Origin: JBMOUD01 sp049319665
GTDB taxonomy: Bacteria; Pseudomonadota; Gammaproteobacteria; Enterobacterales; Enterobacteriaceae
Assembly (NCBI RefSeq): GCF_049319665.1
Contig: NZ_JBMOUD010000024.1
Location: 1-35,649 of the forward strand
Direction: 5' to 3'
Length of the DNA: 35,649 nt
Position numbers and translations under genes: made by a program. Every line of letters begins with the position of its first letter. Positions within the stretch are counted from its first letter, which is position 1. This document shows, one piece after another, positions 1 to 9,020 of the stretch. The notes under the pieces were generated by a model. It was not told where the DNA came from. It saw nothing but the letters and a program-made list of their open reading frames with translations, and made no database searches.

Positions 1-1
1 G

Positions 2-77
2 TGGTGGGCGATGACGGGCTCGAACCGCCGACCCCCTCCGTGTAAAGGAGATGCTCTACCAACTGAGCTAATCGCCC
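2..77 (-). tRNA. tRNA-Val (anticodon TAC)
   Basis: On the minus strand the 76-nt sequence folds as a full cloverleaf. The acceptor GGGCGAT pairs with ATCGCCC and is followed by an encoded CCA. The anticodon loop TTTACAC gives anticodon TAC, and a standard TTCGAGC T-loop is present. It is divergent from gltX, as the valine tRNA genes are in E. coli. Position 1 of the window cuts its downstream side, so further tRNA genes of the same operon may lie outside. Confidence 0.97.
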
Positions 78-93
78 GTCGTGATGGAGTCGC

Positions 94-121
94 ATTATAG
101 GGATAGTTGAACTTACGTCAA
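94..121 (-). promoter_or_regulatory. sigma-70 promoter of the tRNA-Val transcript
   Basis: Read on the minus strand, TTGACG (116-121) and TATAAT (94-99) are separated by 16 bases. The -10 box lies 16 bases before the tRNA. A near-consensus promoter at this distance is typical of stable RNA genes. Confidence 0.85.
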
Positions 122-245
122 CGCTTTTTAAAAACAAAACTGCCTGTTCGTCGTAATTTTAGGCAAGGCGCGAGTTTTGCGTGCAATCGAGTCTATTCTT
201 TATGCATCAATGGGGTGAATCGAGTACTTGATAGCTGTCACAGCG

Positions 246-273
246 TTGAGGATTCAGTGCAGAGTGGTAGAAT
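246..273 (+). promoter_or_regulatory. candidate gltX promoter
   Basis: TTGAGG (246-251) and TAGAAT (268-273) are 16 bases apart and lie about 65 bases before the gltX start. This is the best promoter-like pair I see between the tRNA-Val promoter and gltX. It is a prediction from consensus only. Confidence 0.45.
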
Positions 274-339
274 GACAGCCACTTTTTAGTTAATAGATAG
301 CAACGTTTTTACGCGTTGCCAGATTAAGGCTGTTTTCAG

Positions 340-1755
340 ATGAAAATCAAAACCCGTTTTGCTCCAAGCCCAACCGGCTATTTGCACGTTGGTGGCGCAC
401 GTACCGCGCTCTACTCTTGGCTATTTGCTCGTAATCTTGGCGGAGAGTTTGTACTACGTATAGAAGACACCGATTTGGAGCGTTCTACTCAAGCCGCTAT
501 TGATGCGATTATGGATGGAATGAATTGGTTGAATCTGGAATGGGATGAAGGCCCATATTTCCAAACTAAGCGTTTTGACCGTTATAACGATGTTATCGAT
601 CAAATGCTGGAAAACGGTACAGCGTATAAATGCTACTGTTCTAAAGAGCGTCTGGAAGCGCTGCGCGAAGAGCAAATGGCAAATAATGAAAAGCCACGTT
701 ATGACGGCCGCTGTCGTGATAGCCACGATCATCACGCTGATGACGAGCCTTGCGTCGTGCGTTTCCGCAATCCACAAGAAGGGTCGGTTATTTTTGACGA
801 CCAGATCCGCGGCCCAATCGAATTTAGCAATGATGAGCTGGATGATTTGATCATCCGTCGTACCGATGGCTCACCAACCTATAACTTCTGTGTTGTCGTT
901 GATGACTGGGATATGGAAATTACTCACGTTATCCGTGGTGAAGACCATATCAACAACACGCCGCGCCAAATCAATATTCTCAAAGCGCTGGGTGCACCGG
1001 TACCTGTCTATGCACACGTATCAATGATTTTGGGTGACGACGGTAAAAAACTCTCTAAGCGCCACGGTGCAGTTGGTGTGATGCAGTATCGTGACGACGG
1101 CTACTTGCCAGAAGCCCTGTTAAATTACTTGGTGCGCTTAGGCTGGTCTCACGGCGATCAGGAAATTTTCAGCATTGATGAGATGAAAGCGCTGTTCTCT
1201 TTAGAGAACGTGAGCAAATCTGCCAGCGCCTTTAATACCGAAAAGCTGCAATGGTTGAATCACCACTACATTAATACGATGGACCCGCAATACGTAGCGA
1301 CCCATCTGTTGTGGCACGTTGAGCAACTGGGTATTGAAACCCGCAATGGTCCGCAACTGTTCGAGATTGTTCAACTGTTAGGTGAGCGCTGTAAGACTCT
1401 GAAAGAAATGGCAGAAGCGTGCCGTTACTTCTATGAGGATTTCACCGAGTTTGATGCTGATGCGGCGAAGAAACACCTGCGTCCGGTGGCAGCACAACCA
1501 TTAGAAGCGGTGCGTGCGAAATTAGCGGCGATTACTGACTGGACCGCTGAAAACGTTCATAACGCGATTCAAGGCACGGCGGACGAGCTGGGCGTTGGCA
1601 TGGGCAAAGTCGGCATGCCACTGCGCGTTGCGGTAACAGGCGCAGGTCAATCTCCTGGCATGGACGTTACTGTTCACGCTATCGGTCAGCGCCGCACGTT
1701 GGCGCGTATTGACCAGGCATTAGCCTTTATTGCTGAGCGTGAAGCGCAACAATAA
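340..1755 (+). CDS. gltX: glutamyl-tRNA synthetase
   Basis: Class I aminoacyl-tRNA synthetase that charges tRNA-Glu with glutamate in the cytoplasm. The 471 residues equal the E. coli length and align end to end with it. The HIGH-type motif is HVGG at residues 16-19 and the KMSKS-type motif is KLSKR at 237-241. The zinc-knuckle region holds Cys98, Cys100, Cys125 and Cys138. E. coli has His at 127, a reported zinc ligand, where this protein has Asp; His129, His131 and His132 are close by. The C-terminal anticodon-binding domain is complete. The gene stands alone, divergent from tRNA-Val, and ends at a bidirectional terminator. The ATG has only a weak ribosome binding site but matches the conserved MKIKTRFAPSP start. 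Confidence 0.99.
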   Translation: MKIKTRFAPSPTGYLHVGGARTALYSWLFARNLGGEFVLRIEDTDLERSTQAAIDAIMDGMNWLNLEWDEGPYFQTKRFDRYNDVIDQMLENGTAYKCYCSKERLEALREEQMANNEKPRYDGRCRDSHDHHADDEPCVVRFRNPQEGSVIFDDQIRGPIEFSNDELDDLIIRRTDGSPTYNFCVVVDDWDMEITHVIRGEDHINNTPRQINILKALGAPVPVYAHVSMILGDDGKKLSKRHGAVGVMQYRDDGYLPEALLNYLVRLGWSHGDQEIFSIDEMKALFSLENVSKSASAFNTEKLQWLNHHYINTMDPQYVATHLLWHVEQLGIETRNGPQLFEIVQLLGERCKTLKEMAEACRYFYEDFTEFDADAAKKHLRPVAAQPLEAVRAKLAAITDWTAENVHNAIQGTADELGVGMGKVGMPLRVAVTGAGQSPGMDVTVHAIGQRRTLARIDQALAFIAEREAQQ

Positions 1756-1783
1756 GCCTTTCTGTTCAATCAGGCCTACCATT

Positions 1784-1816
1784 AAAAAAGCCAGCCTAAT
1801 AAAGGCTGGCTTTTTT
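1784..1816. terminator. bidirectional terminator between gltX and the FNT channel gene
   Basis: AGCCAGCCT and AGGCTGGCT form a stem with a short AATAA-type loop, flanked by six A on the left and six T on the right. It can therefore stop both convergent transcripts. Confidence 0.9.
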
Positions 1817-1836
1817 GCTTCTGATCTTGCTAGTGC

Positions 1837-2631
1837 TTAGCGAGATGAGCTTTGTGCTTCAACCGCGGTGCTTGGACGATAAGCGATAAAGTAAAGCAGG
1901 GCGACGAAGCCTGCGCCACCTACGGCATTACCCAAGAATACTGCCGTGAAGTTAGGCAGGTATTGTGACCATGACAGCGCGCCGGCAAAAATAGCCGCAG
2001 GGATGATGAACATATTAGCGACAACGTGCTGGAAACCGATAGCCACAAATGCCATTACCGGGAACCATATGCCAATCACTTTACCGCCAACATCTTTACT
2101 GGCGAAAGCCAGCCAGACCGCCAGACATACCAGCCAGTTACAGCCAACACCAGAAACAAACGCATGCATAAAATCAGCGCTGACTTTTGCTTGTGCGGTG
2201 GCAACGGTTTTAGCCAGGAATGCGCCTTCGGTTAAACCGAGCACATGGCCAAAGAAGTAAGCCACGGCAAGGCTGCCAATTAAATTAGCGATAGTAACCC
2301 AGAACCAGTTACGGATGACTGAATATAGGCTGATTTGGCGGGCAAACCAGGCGATAGGCAGAACCATCATATTGCCCGTGAGTAGTTCAGCACCTGCCAG
2401 CACGGTTAAGATTAAACCCACAGGGAAGACTGCCGCACCGAGCAGGCCACCGAACGTACCCCAAGATGCAGGTAGTGTCCCTACTACATGCAAATCGAGT
2501 AAGAAGCCAATAGCGATAAAAGCGCCGCCCAGAAAACCGAGGACTAACAAATTAGTGACGGACAACCGGCTTTTATTTATGCCAGAAGTCACGGCCAGCG
2601 AGGCGATTTCTTTAGGTGAATTAAGGGACAT
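1837..2631 (-). CDS. formate/nitrite transporter family (FocA/NirC-like) channel
   Basis: Inner-membrane channel of the FNT family, which moves small monovalent anions such as formate, nitrite or hydrosulfide as a pentamer. The 264 residues match the family size and show about six hydrophobic segments. Family motifs visible are LTGN at residues 84-87 in the broken helix, GCNWLVCLAVW at 163-173, and GFQHVVANMF at 199-208, which carries the central gating His202. The C-terminal tail is short and polar. No nitrite reductase or pyruvate formate-lyase gene is next to it, so the substrate cannot be taken from context. It is convergent with gltX and shares its terminator. The upstream 300 bases contain no clear FNR box that I could find. 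The family assignment is sure; the choice among FocA, NirC and other branches is not. Confidence 0.9.
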   Translation of the reverse strand: MSLNSPKEIASLAVTSGINKSRLSVTNLLVLGFLGGAFIAIGFLLDLHVVGTLPASWGTFGGLLGAAVFPVGLILTVLAGAELLTGNMMVLPIAWFARQISLYSVIRNWFWVTIANLIGSLAVAYFFGHVLGLTEGAFLAKTVATAQAKVSADFMHAFVSGVGCNWLVCLAVWLAFASKDVGGKVIGIWFPVMAFVAIGFQHVVANMFIIPAAIFAGALSWSQYLPNFTAVFLGNAVGGAGFVALLYFIAYRPSTAVEAQSSSR

Positions 2632-2872
2632 GAGTGTGCTCTATAGTAAGGTTAGGGACAAAACGAGAGCAGGGTAATCTCAGTATTATCTTAAGACAAG
2701 GTGGGATACACATCTTGTAATAATCCAATAGGGGTATATCTGCAATTATTCAATATATGTGGGACAGCTACATGCACAGATCACATTTTATCTGCCATCA
2801 GATGAAAAACTCCTGTTATACCCGCGAGTTGACGCCTTTTTCAGCGCTTGACGGCATAAATCTATTTACTCA

Positions 2873-2901
2873 TTGACAGTATGGATTGGGTTTCATATTA
2901 T
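2873..2901 (+). promoter_or_regulatory. sigma-70 promoter of the tRNA-Ala operon
   Basis: TTGACA (2873-2878) and TATTAT (2896-2901) are 17 bases apart, directly followed by a G/C-rich discriminator (GCGCCCC). That combination is typical of stringently controlled stable-RNA promoters. The first tRNA begins 35 bases after the -10 box. The rest of 2632-2872 holds the upstream region of the FNT gene and no gene that I can see. Confidence 0.88.
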
Positions 2902-2935
2902 GCGCCCCGTTCACAGAGTTTAATCTGTCTGAAAC

Positions 2936-3011
<76 letters not shown>

Positions 3012-3088
3012 ATCTCTTCTCAGAGACGATTGGTTGCTTGACGGTTTACCGGATAAGCGTAAGAAATTAAATTATGAACACCTCGTGT

Positions 3089-3164
<76 letters not shown>

Positions 3165-3174
3165 AATATTAAAG

Positions 3175-3198
3175 AAACCGGCCTCTGGCCGGTTTTTT
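3175..3198 (+). terminator. terminator of the tRNA-Ala operon
   Basis: CCGGCC-TCT-GGCCGG stem preceded by AAA and followed by six T, starting 11 bases after the second tRNA. Confidence 0.92.
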
Positions 3199-3298
3199 GC
3201 TTTTTGCGTTCCGCCATTTTTCCTTTCGCCTTTTTTACGCGTCATCATCAATCCCTTCTGACGTTATTTCTCTTTCTGTCTATCGCCAACAACAGCCA

Positions 3299-3324
3299 AT
3301 AAAAAAGGCGCCGTAGCGCCTTTA
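3299..3324 (-). terminator. nupC terminator
   Basis: On the minus strand AAGGCGC and GCGCCTT pair around a short loop, followed by six T, 35 bases beyond the nupC stop codon. Confidence 0.85.
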
Positions 3325-3358
3325 GAAAGTCATTATTGCGAATCTTGCTGATAAGGGC

Positions 3359-4546
3359 TTATGCCAAAACCAGGCCCGCGATAGAGGCTGACAGTACGCT
3401 AACCAGCGTTGAGCCGTACAGCAGTTTCAAACCGAAACGTGAAACCACGTTACCTTGGTTTTCATTCAGACCTTTAATCGCACCAGCAACAATGCCGATA
3501 GAAGAGAAGTTAGCGAATGACACCAAGAATACGGACAGAATACCTACGCCGCGTGGCGACAGCTGACCGGCCACTTTTTGCAGGTCCAACATGGCCACGA
3601 ATTCGTTCGAGACCAGCTTGGTTGCCATAATACTGCCCACTTGCAGCGCTTCATGGCTTGGTACACCCATAATCCAGGCAAACGGATAGAACACGTATCC
3701 CAACACGCCTTGGAAGCTAATATTGAAAATGCTGGTAAAGATTGCGTTCAAGCAAGAGATAAGGGCGATAAAACCAATCAGCATCGCGGCAACGATAATT
3801 GCAACTTTAAAACCAGCCAGGATATATTCACCGAGCATTTCAAAGAAGCTTTGGCCTTGGTGCAAATTAGACAATTGCAGGTCTTCTTCGCTATCAACTT
3901 TATAAGGGTTGATCAAAGACAACACAATGAAGGTACTGAACATGTTCAGGATCAGAGCGGCAACCACATATTTTGGTTCCAGCATGGTCATGTAAGCGCC
4001 CACAATTGACATTGAAACTGTCGACATTGCGGTCGCTGCCATGGTGTACATGCGTTTTTCAGACATTTTGCCCAGCACGTCTTTATAGGCAATAAAGTTT
4101 TCTGACTGACCTAGGATCAAAGAGCTTACCGCATTGAAGGATTCCAATTTCCCCATGCCGTTGACCTTTGATAAAACAGTACCGATAGCGCGGATCACGA
4201 TTGGCAGAATACGGAAATGCTGCAAAATACCGATCAGTGCAGAGATGAATACGATAGGGCACAAAACATTAAGGAAGAAGAAAGCTAATCCTTTTTCGTT
4301 CATACCACCAAATACGAAGCCGGTCCCTTCAGCTGCATATTTAAGAAGTTTTTCGAACAGATTCGAAAAACCTTTTACAAAATCCAATCCAACTTCGGAA
4401 TTAAGGAAGAAGTAGGCTAACAGGACTTCGATGACTAGCAATTGAACAATGAATCGCAGTCGAATATTTTTGCGGTCACGGCTCACTAATAAAGCGAGTA
4501 TAGTGACCACGGCCAAAGCTAACACGAAGTGCAGTATACGGGACAT
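3359..4546 (-). CDS. nupC: nucleoside:H+ symporter NupC
   Basis: Concentrative nucleoside transporter of the inner membrane that imports nucleosides with protons. The 395 residues align along their whole length with E. coli NupC (400 residues). The best conserved stretch is the gate and nucleoside-binding region GQSENFIAYKD with SMSIVGAYM behind it, then the second half SNEFVAML and SFANFSSIGI. About five residues are missing relative to E. coli in the loop around NAIFTSIFNISFQG. The start ATG has a good GGAG ribosome binding site. The gene is divergent from mntH, as in E. coli. I looked for CRP or CytR sites in the 425-base gap and found none that I would defend. Confidence 0.97.
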   Translation of the reverse strand: MSRILHFVLALAVVTILALLVSRDRKNIRLRFIVQLLVIEVLLAYFFLNSEVGLDFVKGFSNLFEKLLKYAAEGTGFVFGGMNEKGLAFFFLNVLCPIVFISALIGILQHFRILPIVIRAIGTVLSKVNGMGKLESFNAVSSLILGQSENFIAYKDVLGKMSEKRMYTMAATAMSTVSMSIVGAYMTMLEPKYVVAALILNMFSTFIVLSLINPYKVDSEEDLQLSNLHQGQSFFEMLGEYILAGFKVAIIVAAMLIGFIALISCLNAIFTSIFNISFQGVLGYVFYPFAWIMGVPSHEALQVGSIMATKLVSNEFVAMLDLQKVAGQLSPRGVGILSVFLVSFANFSSIGIVAGAIKGLNENQGNVVSRFGLKLLYGSTLVSVLSASIAGLVLA

Positions 4547-4893
4547 GGGTGCTCCAAATTTGAGGCAGGCTAAATTTCGACGGACATTCTATGTAACGCG
4601 TACATTAAAAACGAGACTTAGATTGCAAAAATAGAAAAATAGGACGTAAAACTCAATATTTCTTCTGATATAGCATTAAAAATCAGAATGTTAAGAAAGA
4701 TAATTATAATTTGGCTTATTATGTTAACTTTATGAATGTACGTCTTACGTTCAAAATATGGTCAAAAGTCTGTTTTAAGGAATTAAATCCGCTCGTTAGG
4801 TAAAAAACAAATTTAACATGAATGATGCTGAGCAATGCCATTGCTTTTGCTTATTACCTATCACAACAATTACTTATAACATCGCGCACATGC

Positions 4894-4921
4894 TTGATAA
4901 TCATTATCATTTGGCTATCTT
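4894..4921 (+). promoter_or_regulatory. Fur-type operator over the mntH promoter
   Basis: GATAATCATTATC (4896-4908) is a perfect 6-1-6 inverted repeat matching the core of the Fur consensus. It overlaps a possible -35 (TTGATA, 4894-4899) and the spacer before a possible -10 (TATCTT, 4916-4921). E. coli mntH is repressed by Fur and MntR; no convincing MntR box is visible here. The remaining nupC-mntH gap (4547-4971) is AT-rich and has no gene. Confidence 0.75.
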
Positions 4922-4971
4922 ATCGGTCATCGCAATCTTGGTAATAGTACTAACTGTAAGGGTAAGTTGAT

Positions 4972-6201
4972 ATGTCCAATCTCCAGACTGGATCCTCTGG
5001 GCGCTCATCAAGAAAGATTAAGCTCTCATTAATGGGACCAGCCTTCATTGCCGCTATTGGTTATATCGACCCGGGCAATTTCGCGACCAATATTCAGGCC
5101 GGTGCCTCTTACGGTTATCAATTGTTATGGGTGGTTGTGTGGGCCAATATCATGGCGATGTTGATTCAACTCATGTCTGCCAAACTAGGGATTGCCACCA
5201 ATAAGAATCTGGCGGAACACATTCGTGACCGTTTTCCGCGTCCGGCTGTTTGGGCTTACTGGATACAGGCAGAAGTTATCGCCATGGCGACCGACTTAGC
5301 CGAGTTTATTGGTGCAGCCATTGGCTTTAAATTACTGCTAGGCGTCTCGTTATTACAAGGTGCGGTGCTCACCGGTATTGCGACCTTTATTATTCTTGCC
5401 CTGCAAAATCGCGGGCAGAAACCGCTTGAATTGGTGATTGGCGGGTTATTACTGTTTGTCGCAGCCGCCTATATCGTCGAATTATTCTTTTCGCAACCGA
5501 ATATAGGTGCGTTGACCAAAGGGATGTTGGTCCCGACGTTATCCGGTAGCGACGCCGTATATCTTGCCGCCGGTGTATTAGGTGCAACCATCATGCCGCA
5601 CGTTATTTATCTGCACTCTTCGTTAACCCAGCGTTCAGAGGATAACTCAAAAGCAGAGCGTTATTCGGCGACCAAGCTTGATGTTGCCATTGCGATGACC
5701 ATTGCCGGTTTTGTGAATCTCGCAATGATGGCAACGGCTGCGGCAGCGTTTCACTTTAGCGGTCATAGCGGCATTAGCGAGTTGGATCAGGCTTATCTCA
5801 CTTTAAAACCGCTATTAGGTGATGCCGCTGCGATAACCTTTGGCCTGAGTTTGGTGGCAGCCGGTCTTTCTTCCACGGTAGTGGGCACCATGGCTGGACA
5901 GGTGGTGATGCAAGGCTTTGTTAAGTTCTATATTCCACTCTGGATACGCAGAACGATTACCATGCTGCCGTCTTTTATCGTGATCATGGCGGGATTAGAT
6001 GCAACGCGCATATTAGTGATGAGCCAAGTCCTGCTCAGTTTTGGTATTGCATTGGCGTTGCTGCCGCTGCTGGTGTTTACCGGTAATCGCCAATTGATGG
6101 GGAACATGGTTAACTCACGCCCGATGCAATATACCGGCTGGGTCATCGTCGTGCTGGTCGTCAGCCTGAATATTTATCTGTTAATTAGCATGTTGAAATA
6201 G
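4972..6201 (+). CDS. mntH: Mn(II)/Fe(II):H+ symporter MntH (Nramp family)
   Basis: Proton-driven divalent metal importer of the inner membrane, mainly for manganese. The 409 residues compare with 412 in E. coli. The two metal-binding motifs of Nramp proteins are present: DPGN at residues 33-36 in helix 1 and MPH at 208-210 in helix 6. The conserved loop between helices 8 and 9 (GLSSTVVGTMAGQVVMQGF) is also there. About eleven hydrophobic segments can be counted. The gene is single, divergent from nupC, and has a Fur-type operator upstream. That fits induction under metal starvation or oxidative stress. Confidence 0.98.
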   Translation: MSNLQTGSSGRSSRKIKLSLMGPAFIAAIGYIDPGNFATNIQAGASYGYQLLWVVVWANIMAMLIQLMSAKLGIATNKNLAEHIRDRFPRPAVWAYWIQAEVIAMATDLAEFIGAAIGFKLLLGVSLLQGAVLTGIATFIILALQNRGQKPLELVIGGLLLFVAAAYIVELFFSQPNIGALTKGMLVPTLSGSDAVYLAAGVLGATIMPHVIYLHSSLTQRSEDNSKAERYSATKLDVAIAMTIAGFVNLAMMATAAAAFHFSGHSGISELDQAYLTLKPLLGDAAAITFGLSLVAAGLSSTVVGTMAGQVVMQGFVKFYIPLWIRRTITMLPSFIVIMAGLDATRILVMSQVLLSFGIALALLPLLVFTGNRQLMGNMVNSRPMQYTGWVIVVLVVSLNIYLLISMLK

Positions 6202-6218
6202 CCTGCTCGCGGGCTGTT

Positions 6219-7103
6219 TCAACTGTCGCTCGAGTCGGGCTGTAAAGGCGAGAGTAGCCGGTCGATAAACCAGCTACCAGCCGGGCCCGGCTGGTTATTC
6301 TTAGACCAGGCAACATCGACGGAAACTAATTTAGGCCAGTCGCGCGTTTTGATAGCAACCAGTTTATTATGACCAAATTGCTTAACCATCCAATGCGGCA
6401 AAATAGCCCATCCAAATCCCTGTTCTGCCATTTCCAAAAGCATTAAATAACTTGGCGCTGACCATCTTAAGCCGTGTGCCTGTTTCGTGCTGGGGCGGCT
6501 GTAAGGCTGTAGGTAGAGCTGGCGGAAAGTATGTAATCTCTCGGGTAATACCTCATCAATAGCGGCGAGAGGATGATCCTGTGCCACAAAAATGGACATC
6601 TCAGTTTGTTCAGGTAGTCGGGCGACGGCAATATCCGGCGGGTAGTTTGGTTGCACGGTGATAACACCTAGATGAGCGCGGCCGCTTTGCAGCAGATCTA
6701 TCACATCTTGATCCTCGGCAATCAGACACTCAAATTCAATATCGGGATAACGTTGTTCAAAGCGCCGAAGTAAGGCTTCGTGGTGCGTGGGCTGATAAGT
6801 GTCGGACAGAACAAATGTCAGCCGCGTTTCTATTTGCGTTGATAAACGGACTGCCAGCTCATCAAGGCGCTCGCTGGCGGCCAATATCTCTTGGACGTGA
6901 GTTAATACTCGAAGCCCTTGCGCAGTGAGTTTCGGTTGGCGGCCTGAGCGATCAAATAGCGTCAGGCCCAAATCGATTTCAAGATTGGCAACGGCGGTAC
7001 TAATTGTCGATTGGCTTTTACGCAGCTTACGCGCCGCACCAGAGAAAGAGCCGGTATCAGCCGTTTCGATAAAAGCCAGCAATGCTTCAGGCGAGTAGCG
7101 CAA
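6219..7103 (-). CDS. LysR-family transcriptional regulator
   Basis: 294 residues with the LysR winged-helix domain at about residues 4-60 (SGAARKLRKSQSTISTAVANLE) and a substrate-binding-like effector domain from about 90 on. The start is TTG at 7101-7103; a strong AAGGAG site lies 8 bases upstream and no other start fits as well. It is divergent from a PACE-family efflux gene with only 131 bases between them, the arrangement of the LysR regulator AceR and the chlorhexidine pump AceI in Acinetobacter. I infer that it controls that neighbour. It ends only 17 bases after mntH, convergent with it. The inducer is unknown. Confidence 0.9.
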   Translation of the reverse strand: MRYSPEALLAFIETADTGSFSGAARKLRKSQSTISTAVANLEIDLGLTLFDRSGRQPKLTAQGLRVLTHVQEILAASERLDELAVRLSTQIETRLTFVLSDTYQPTHHEALLRRFEQRYPDIEFECLIAEDQDVIDLLQSGRAHLGVITVQPNYPPDIAVARLPEQTEMSIFVAQDHPLAAIDEVLPERLHTFRQLYLQPYSRPSTKQAHGLRWSAPSYLMLLEMAEQGFGWAILPHWMVKQFGHNKLVAIKTRDWPKLVSVDVAWSKNNQPGPAGSWFIDRLLSPLQPDSSDS

Positions 7104-7234
7104 TATGTTATCTCCTTTTATCTTGTTCTATCTATTTTATCGATACTTCCTATCTTTCATCTATCTTTAAAATCAATAAAATCTGCGTCATTGGCCTAAT
7201 TCAGGTCGGAGTAAAGATTAATAAGGTGGTAAAT

Positions 7235-7705
7235 ATGTCTACGCATCAATCCTCAAACAATCAGAAAAGATCCTTTCCTGAGAGGGTAGCTCATGCCGTG
7301 GGCTTTGAAGTAATGGCAATACTGATTTCTGCACCAATAGCCTCATGGCTGTTGGATAAATCAATGTTTGATATGGGGGCATTGGCGCTAATGCTCTCAA
7401 CTTCGGCGATGATATGGAATATTATTTACAACAGCTTGTTTGATAAATTATGGCCGCAATCCAAGGTTCCGAGGACCTTAGCGATACGGATTTCCCATGC
7501 ATTGGGTTTTGAAGGCGGATTTATTCTGATTGGTCTGCCGATTGCTGCCGCGTGGCTTGGTATTGGATTATGGTCGGCGTTTATGCTGGAGATTGGATTC
7601 TTCCTTTTCTTCCTGCCTTATACCATCGCCTACAACTGGGTTTATGATTTGCTGCGCCAGCGTTTATTAAGCAATGGGTTGCCGAAAGTCGGCGATCGTA
7701 TTTAA
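7235..7705 (+). CDS. PACE-family efflux transporter (AceI-like)
   Basis: 156-residue inner-membrane protein built of two repeats of the bacterial transmembrane pair domain, which marks the proteobacterial antimicrobial compound efflux (PACE) family. Repeat 1 shows RVAHAVGFE and later WNIIYNSLFD; repeat 2 shows RISHALGFEG and later YTIAYNWVYD. The paired HA-FE and YN motifs and four hydrophobic segments are as in AceI. The acidic residue in the first helix (FE) is the functional one in AceI. I chose the ATG at 7235 because AAGGTGG precedes it by 5 bases. A longer frame from 7082 would run back into the divergent LysR gene and adds a non-family extension. Known substrates of the family are chlorhexidine, acriflavine and short diamines; the substrate here is not known. 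Confidence 0.88.
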   Translation: MSTHQSSNNQKRSFPERVAHAVGFEVMAILISAPIASWLLDKSMFDMGALALMLSTSAMIWNIIYNSLFDKLWPQSKVPRTLAIRISHALGFEGGFILIGLPIAAAWLGIGLWSAFMLEIGFFLFFLPYTIAYNWVYDLLRQRLLSNGLPKVGDRI

Positions 7706-8033
7706 CCTTTATTAGCCGCAGAAAAGTGTCTGGCGTTCCGATGCACTAGTTTTATATTTTCGGCGCTTTAGACTGTCTGCGGCTGCATTTCTGACGGGTT
7801 CTCTTCCTGCTTTGTCTCTCGATTACCGCCTGCACGCATCCGAAGTTTCTTGGGTATAGCTGTAATAGCTCAAATGAACATTGCAGCTATTGGCGTTTAC
7901 CGCTATTTTGCCTGCATTAAATCTTAAAGTACTCAACATCCTGCTGGCTATTACTGCTCAATCTTGTGCGCGAAAATACGCGTCATGATAGTGCTGTGCC
8001 CAGGATCTGCGACATCTTATAGCGGAGAATAAA
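7706..8033 (+). other. gap before glk, no gene seen
   Basis: 328 bases between the PACE gene and glk. I see no convincing reading frame, terminator or operator. It presumably carries the glk promoter, but no strong consensus pair stands out. Confidence 0.4.
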
Positions 8034-8996
8034 ATGAGCAAATACGCTTTGGTCGGTGATGTAGGTGGCACCAACTGTCGTTTGGCACTCTGTGCGCTTG
8101 AGAATGGTGAAATTTCTCAGGCGCAAACATTTTCAGGGCTGGACTATGACAGCCTTGAAGCGGCAATCCGCTACTATTTAGACCAACAACACCAGCAAGT
8201 CGATGCCGCATGCATTGCGATTGCTTGCCCTATCACTGGTGACTGGGTGGCAATGACCAATCACACTTGGGCTTTCTCCATTGAAGAGATGAAAAAGAGT
8301 CTTGGTCTGTCTAACCTCGAAGTGATCAACGATTTTACTGCCGTTTCAATGGCGGTCCCGATGTTAGAAGAGCGTGACCTGTTGCAATTTGGGGGGAAGA
8401 AGCCACAAGACGGCAAGCCAGCGGTGATTTATGGTGCCGGAACTGGTTTAGGGGTGGCCCACTTGATTCACGCTGATAAACGTTGGTTGAGCTTACCGGG
8501 TGAGGGCGGCCATGTTGACTTCGCCCCGAACAGTGAAGAAGAAGATATTATTCTTGAGCAGTTGCGTATCGAAATGGGACATGTTTCTGCCGAACGTATT
8601 TTGTCAGGCCCAGGTTTGGTTAACCTGTACCGCGCTATTGTTAAATCTGATCGCCGTGAGCCGGAAAAATTGGAGCCGAAAGACGTCACTAAGCTGGCAT
8701 TAGAGGACAATCTCGACTGCCGCCGTGCATTGTCGTTGTTCTGTGTGATTATGGGCCGTTTTGGCGGCAATCTGGCGCTGACAATGGGTACGTTCGGTGG
8801 GGTTTATATTGCCGGTGGAATTGTGCCGCGTTTCCTTGAGTTCTTTAAGGCTTCTGGTTTCCGCGCGGCTTTTGAAGATAAAGGGCGTTTCAAAGACTAC
8901 CTGATGGATATCCCGGTTTATATGATCACTCACGATCAGCCGGGTCTGCTTGGTGCTGGCGCTTACCTGCGCCAATCTATTGGCTATACGCTGTAA
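8034..8996 (+). CDS. glk: glucokinase
   Basis: Cytoplasmic ATP-dependent glucokinase, which phosphorylates free intracellular glucose to glucose 6-phosphate. The 320 residues compare with 321 in E. coli. The phosphate-binding loop GDVGGTN is at residues 8-14, the catalytic Asp100 sits in NDFTAVSMAV, and the sugar-binding EGGH is at 157-160. The start has an AGCGGAG site about 7 bases upstream. The gene is single, convergent with ypdB, and ends in a bidirectional terminator. Its place next to mntH/nupC on one side and ypdAB on the other follows E. coli, although E. coli carries further genes (yfeO, the fry PTS cluster) in between. Confidence 0.98.
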   Translation: MSKYALVGDVGGTNCRLALCALENGEISQAQTFSGLDYDSLEAAIRYYLDQQHQQVDAACIAIACPITGDWVAMTNHTWAFSIEEMKKSLGLSNLEVINDFTAVSMAVPMLEERDLLQFGGKKPQDGKPAVIYGAGTGLGVAHLIHADKRWLSLPGEGGHVDFAPNSEEEDIILEQLRIEMGHVSAERILSGPGLVNLYRAIVKSDRREPEKLEPKDVTKLALEDNLDCRRALSLFCVIMGRFGGNLALTMGTFGGVYIAGGIVPRFLEFFKASGFRAAFEDKGRFKDYLMDIPVYMITHDQPGLLGAGAYLRQSIGYTL

Positions 8997-9020
8997 TAAC
9001 AGATCCGCTTTCTGGCTATT

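Noticed and set aside
1837..2631. Naming the FNT channel focA or nirC
   Set aside because: No pflB or nirBD neighbour, and the sequence alone does not let me separate the branches by eye.
4566..4760. CRP or CytR sites upstream of nupC
   Set aside because: Sequences such as TGTAACGCGTACA are symmetric but do not have the TGTGA-N6-TCACA spacing.
4868..4895. MntR box before mntH
   Set aside because: AACATCGC near 4879 resembles one half-site but the second half and the spacing do not fit the known palindrome.
7082..7234. Longer start of the PACE transporter
   Set aside because: It overlaps the divergent LysR gene start and adds 51 residues to a family whose members begin right before the RVAHA motif.
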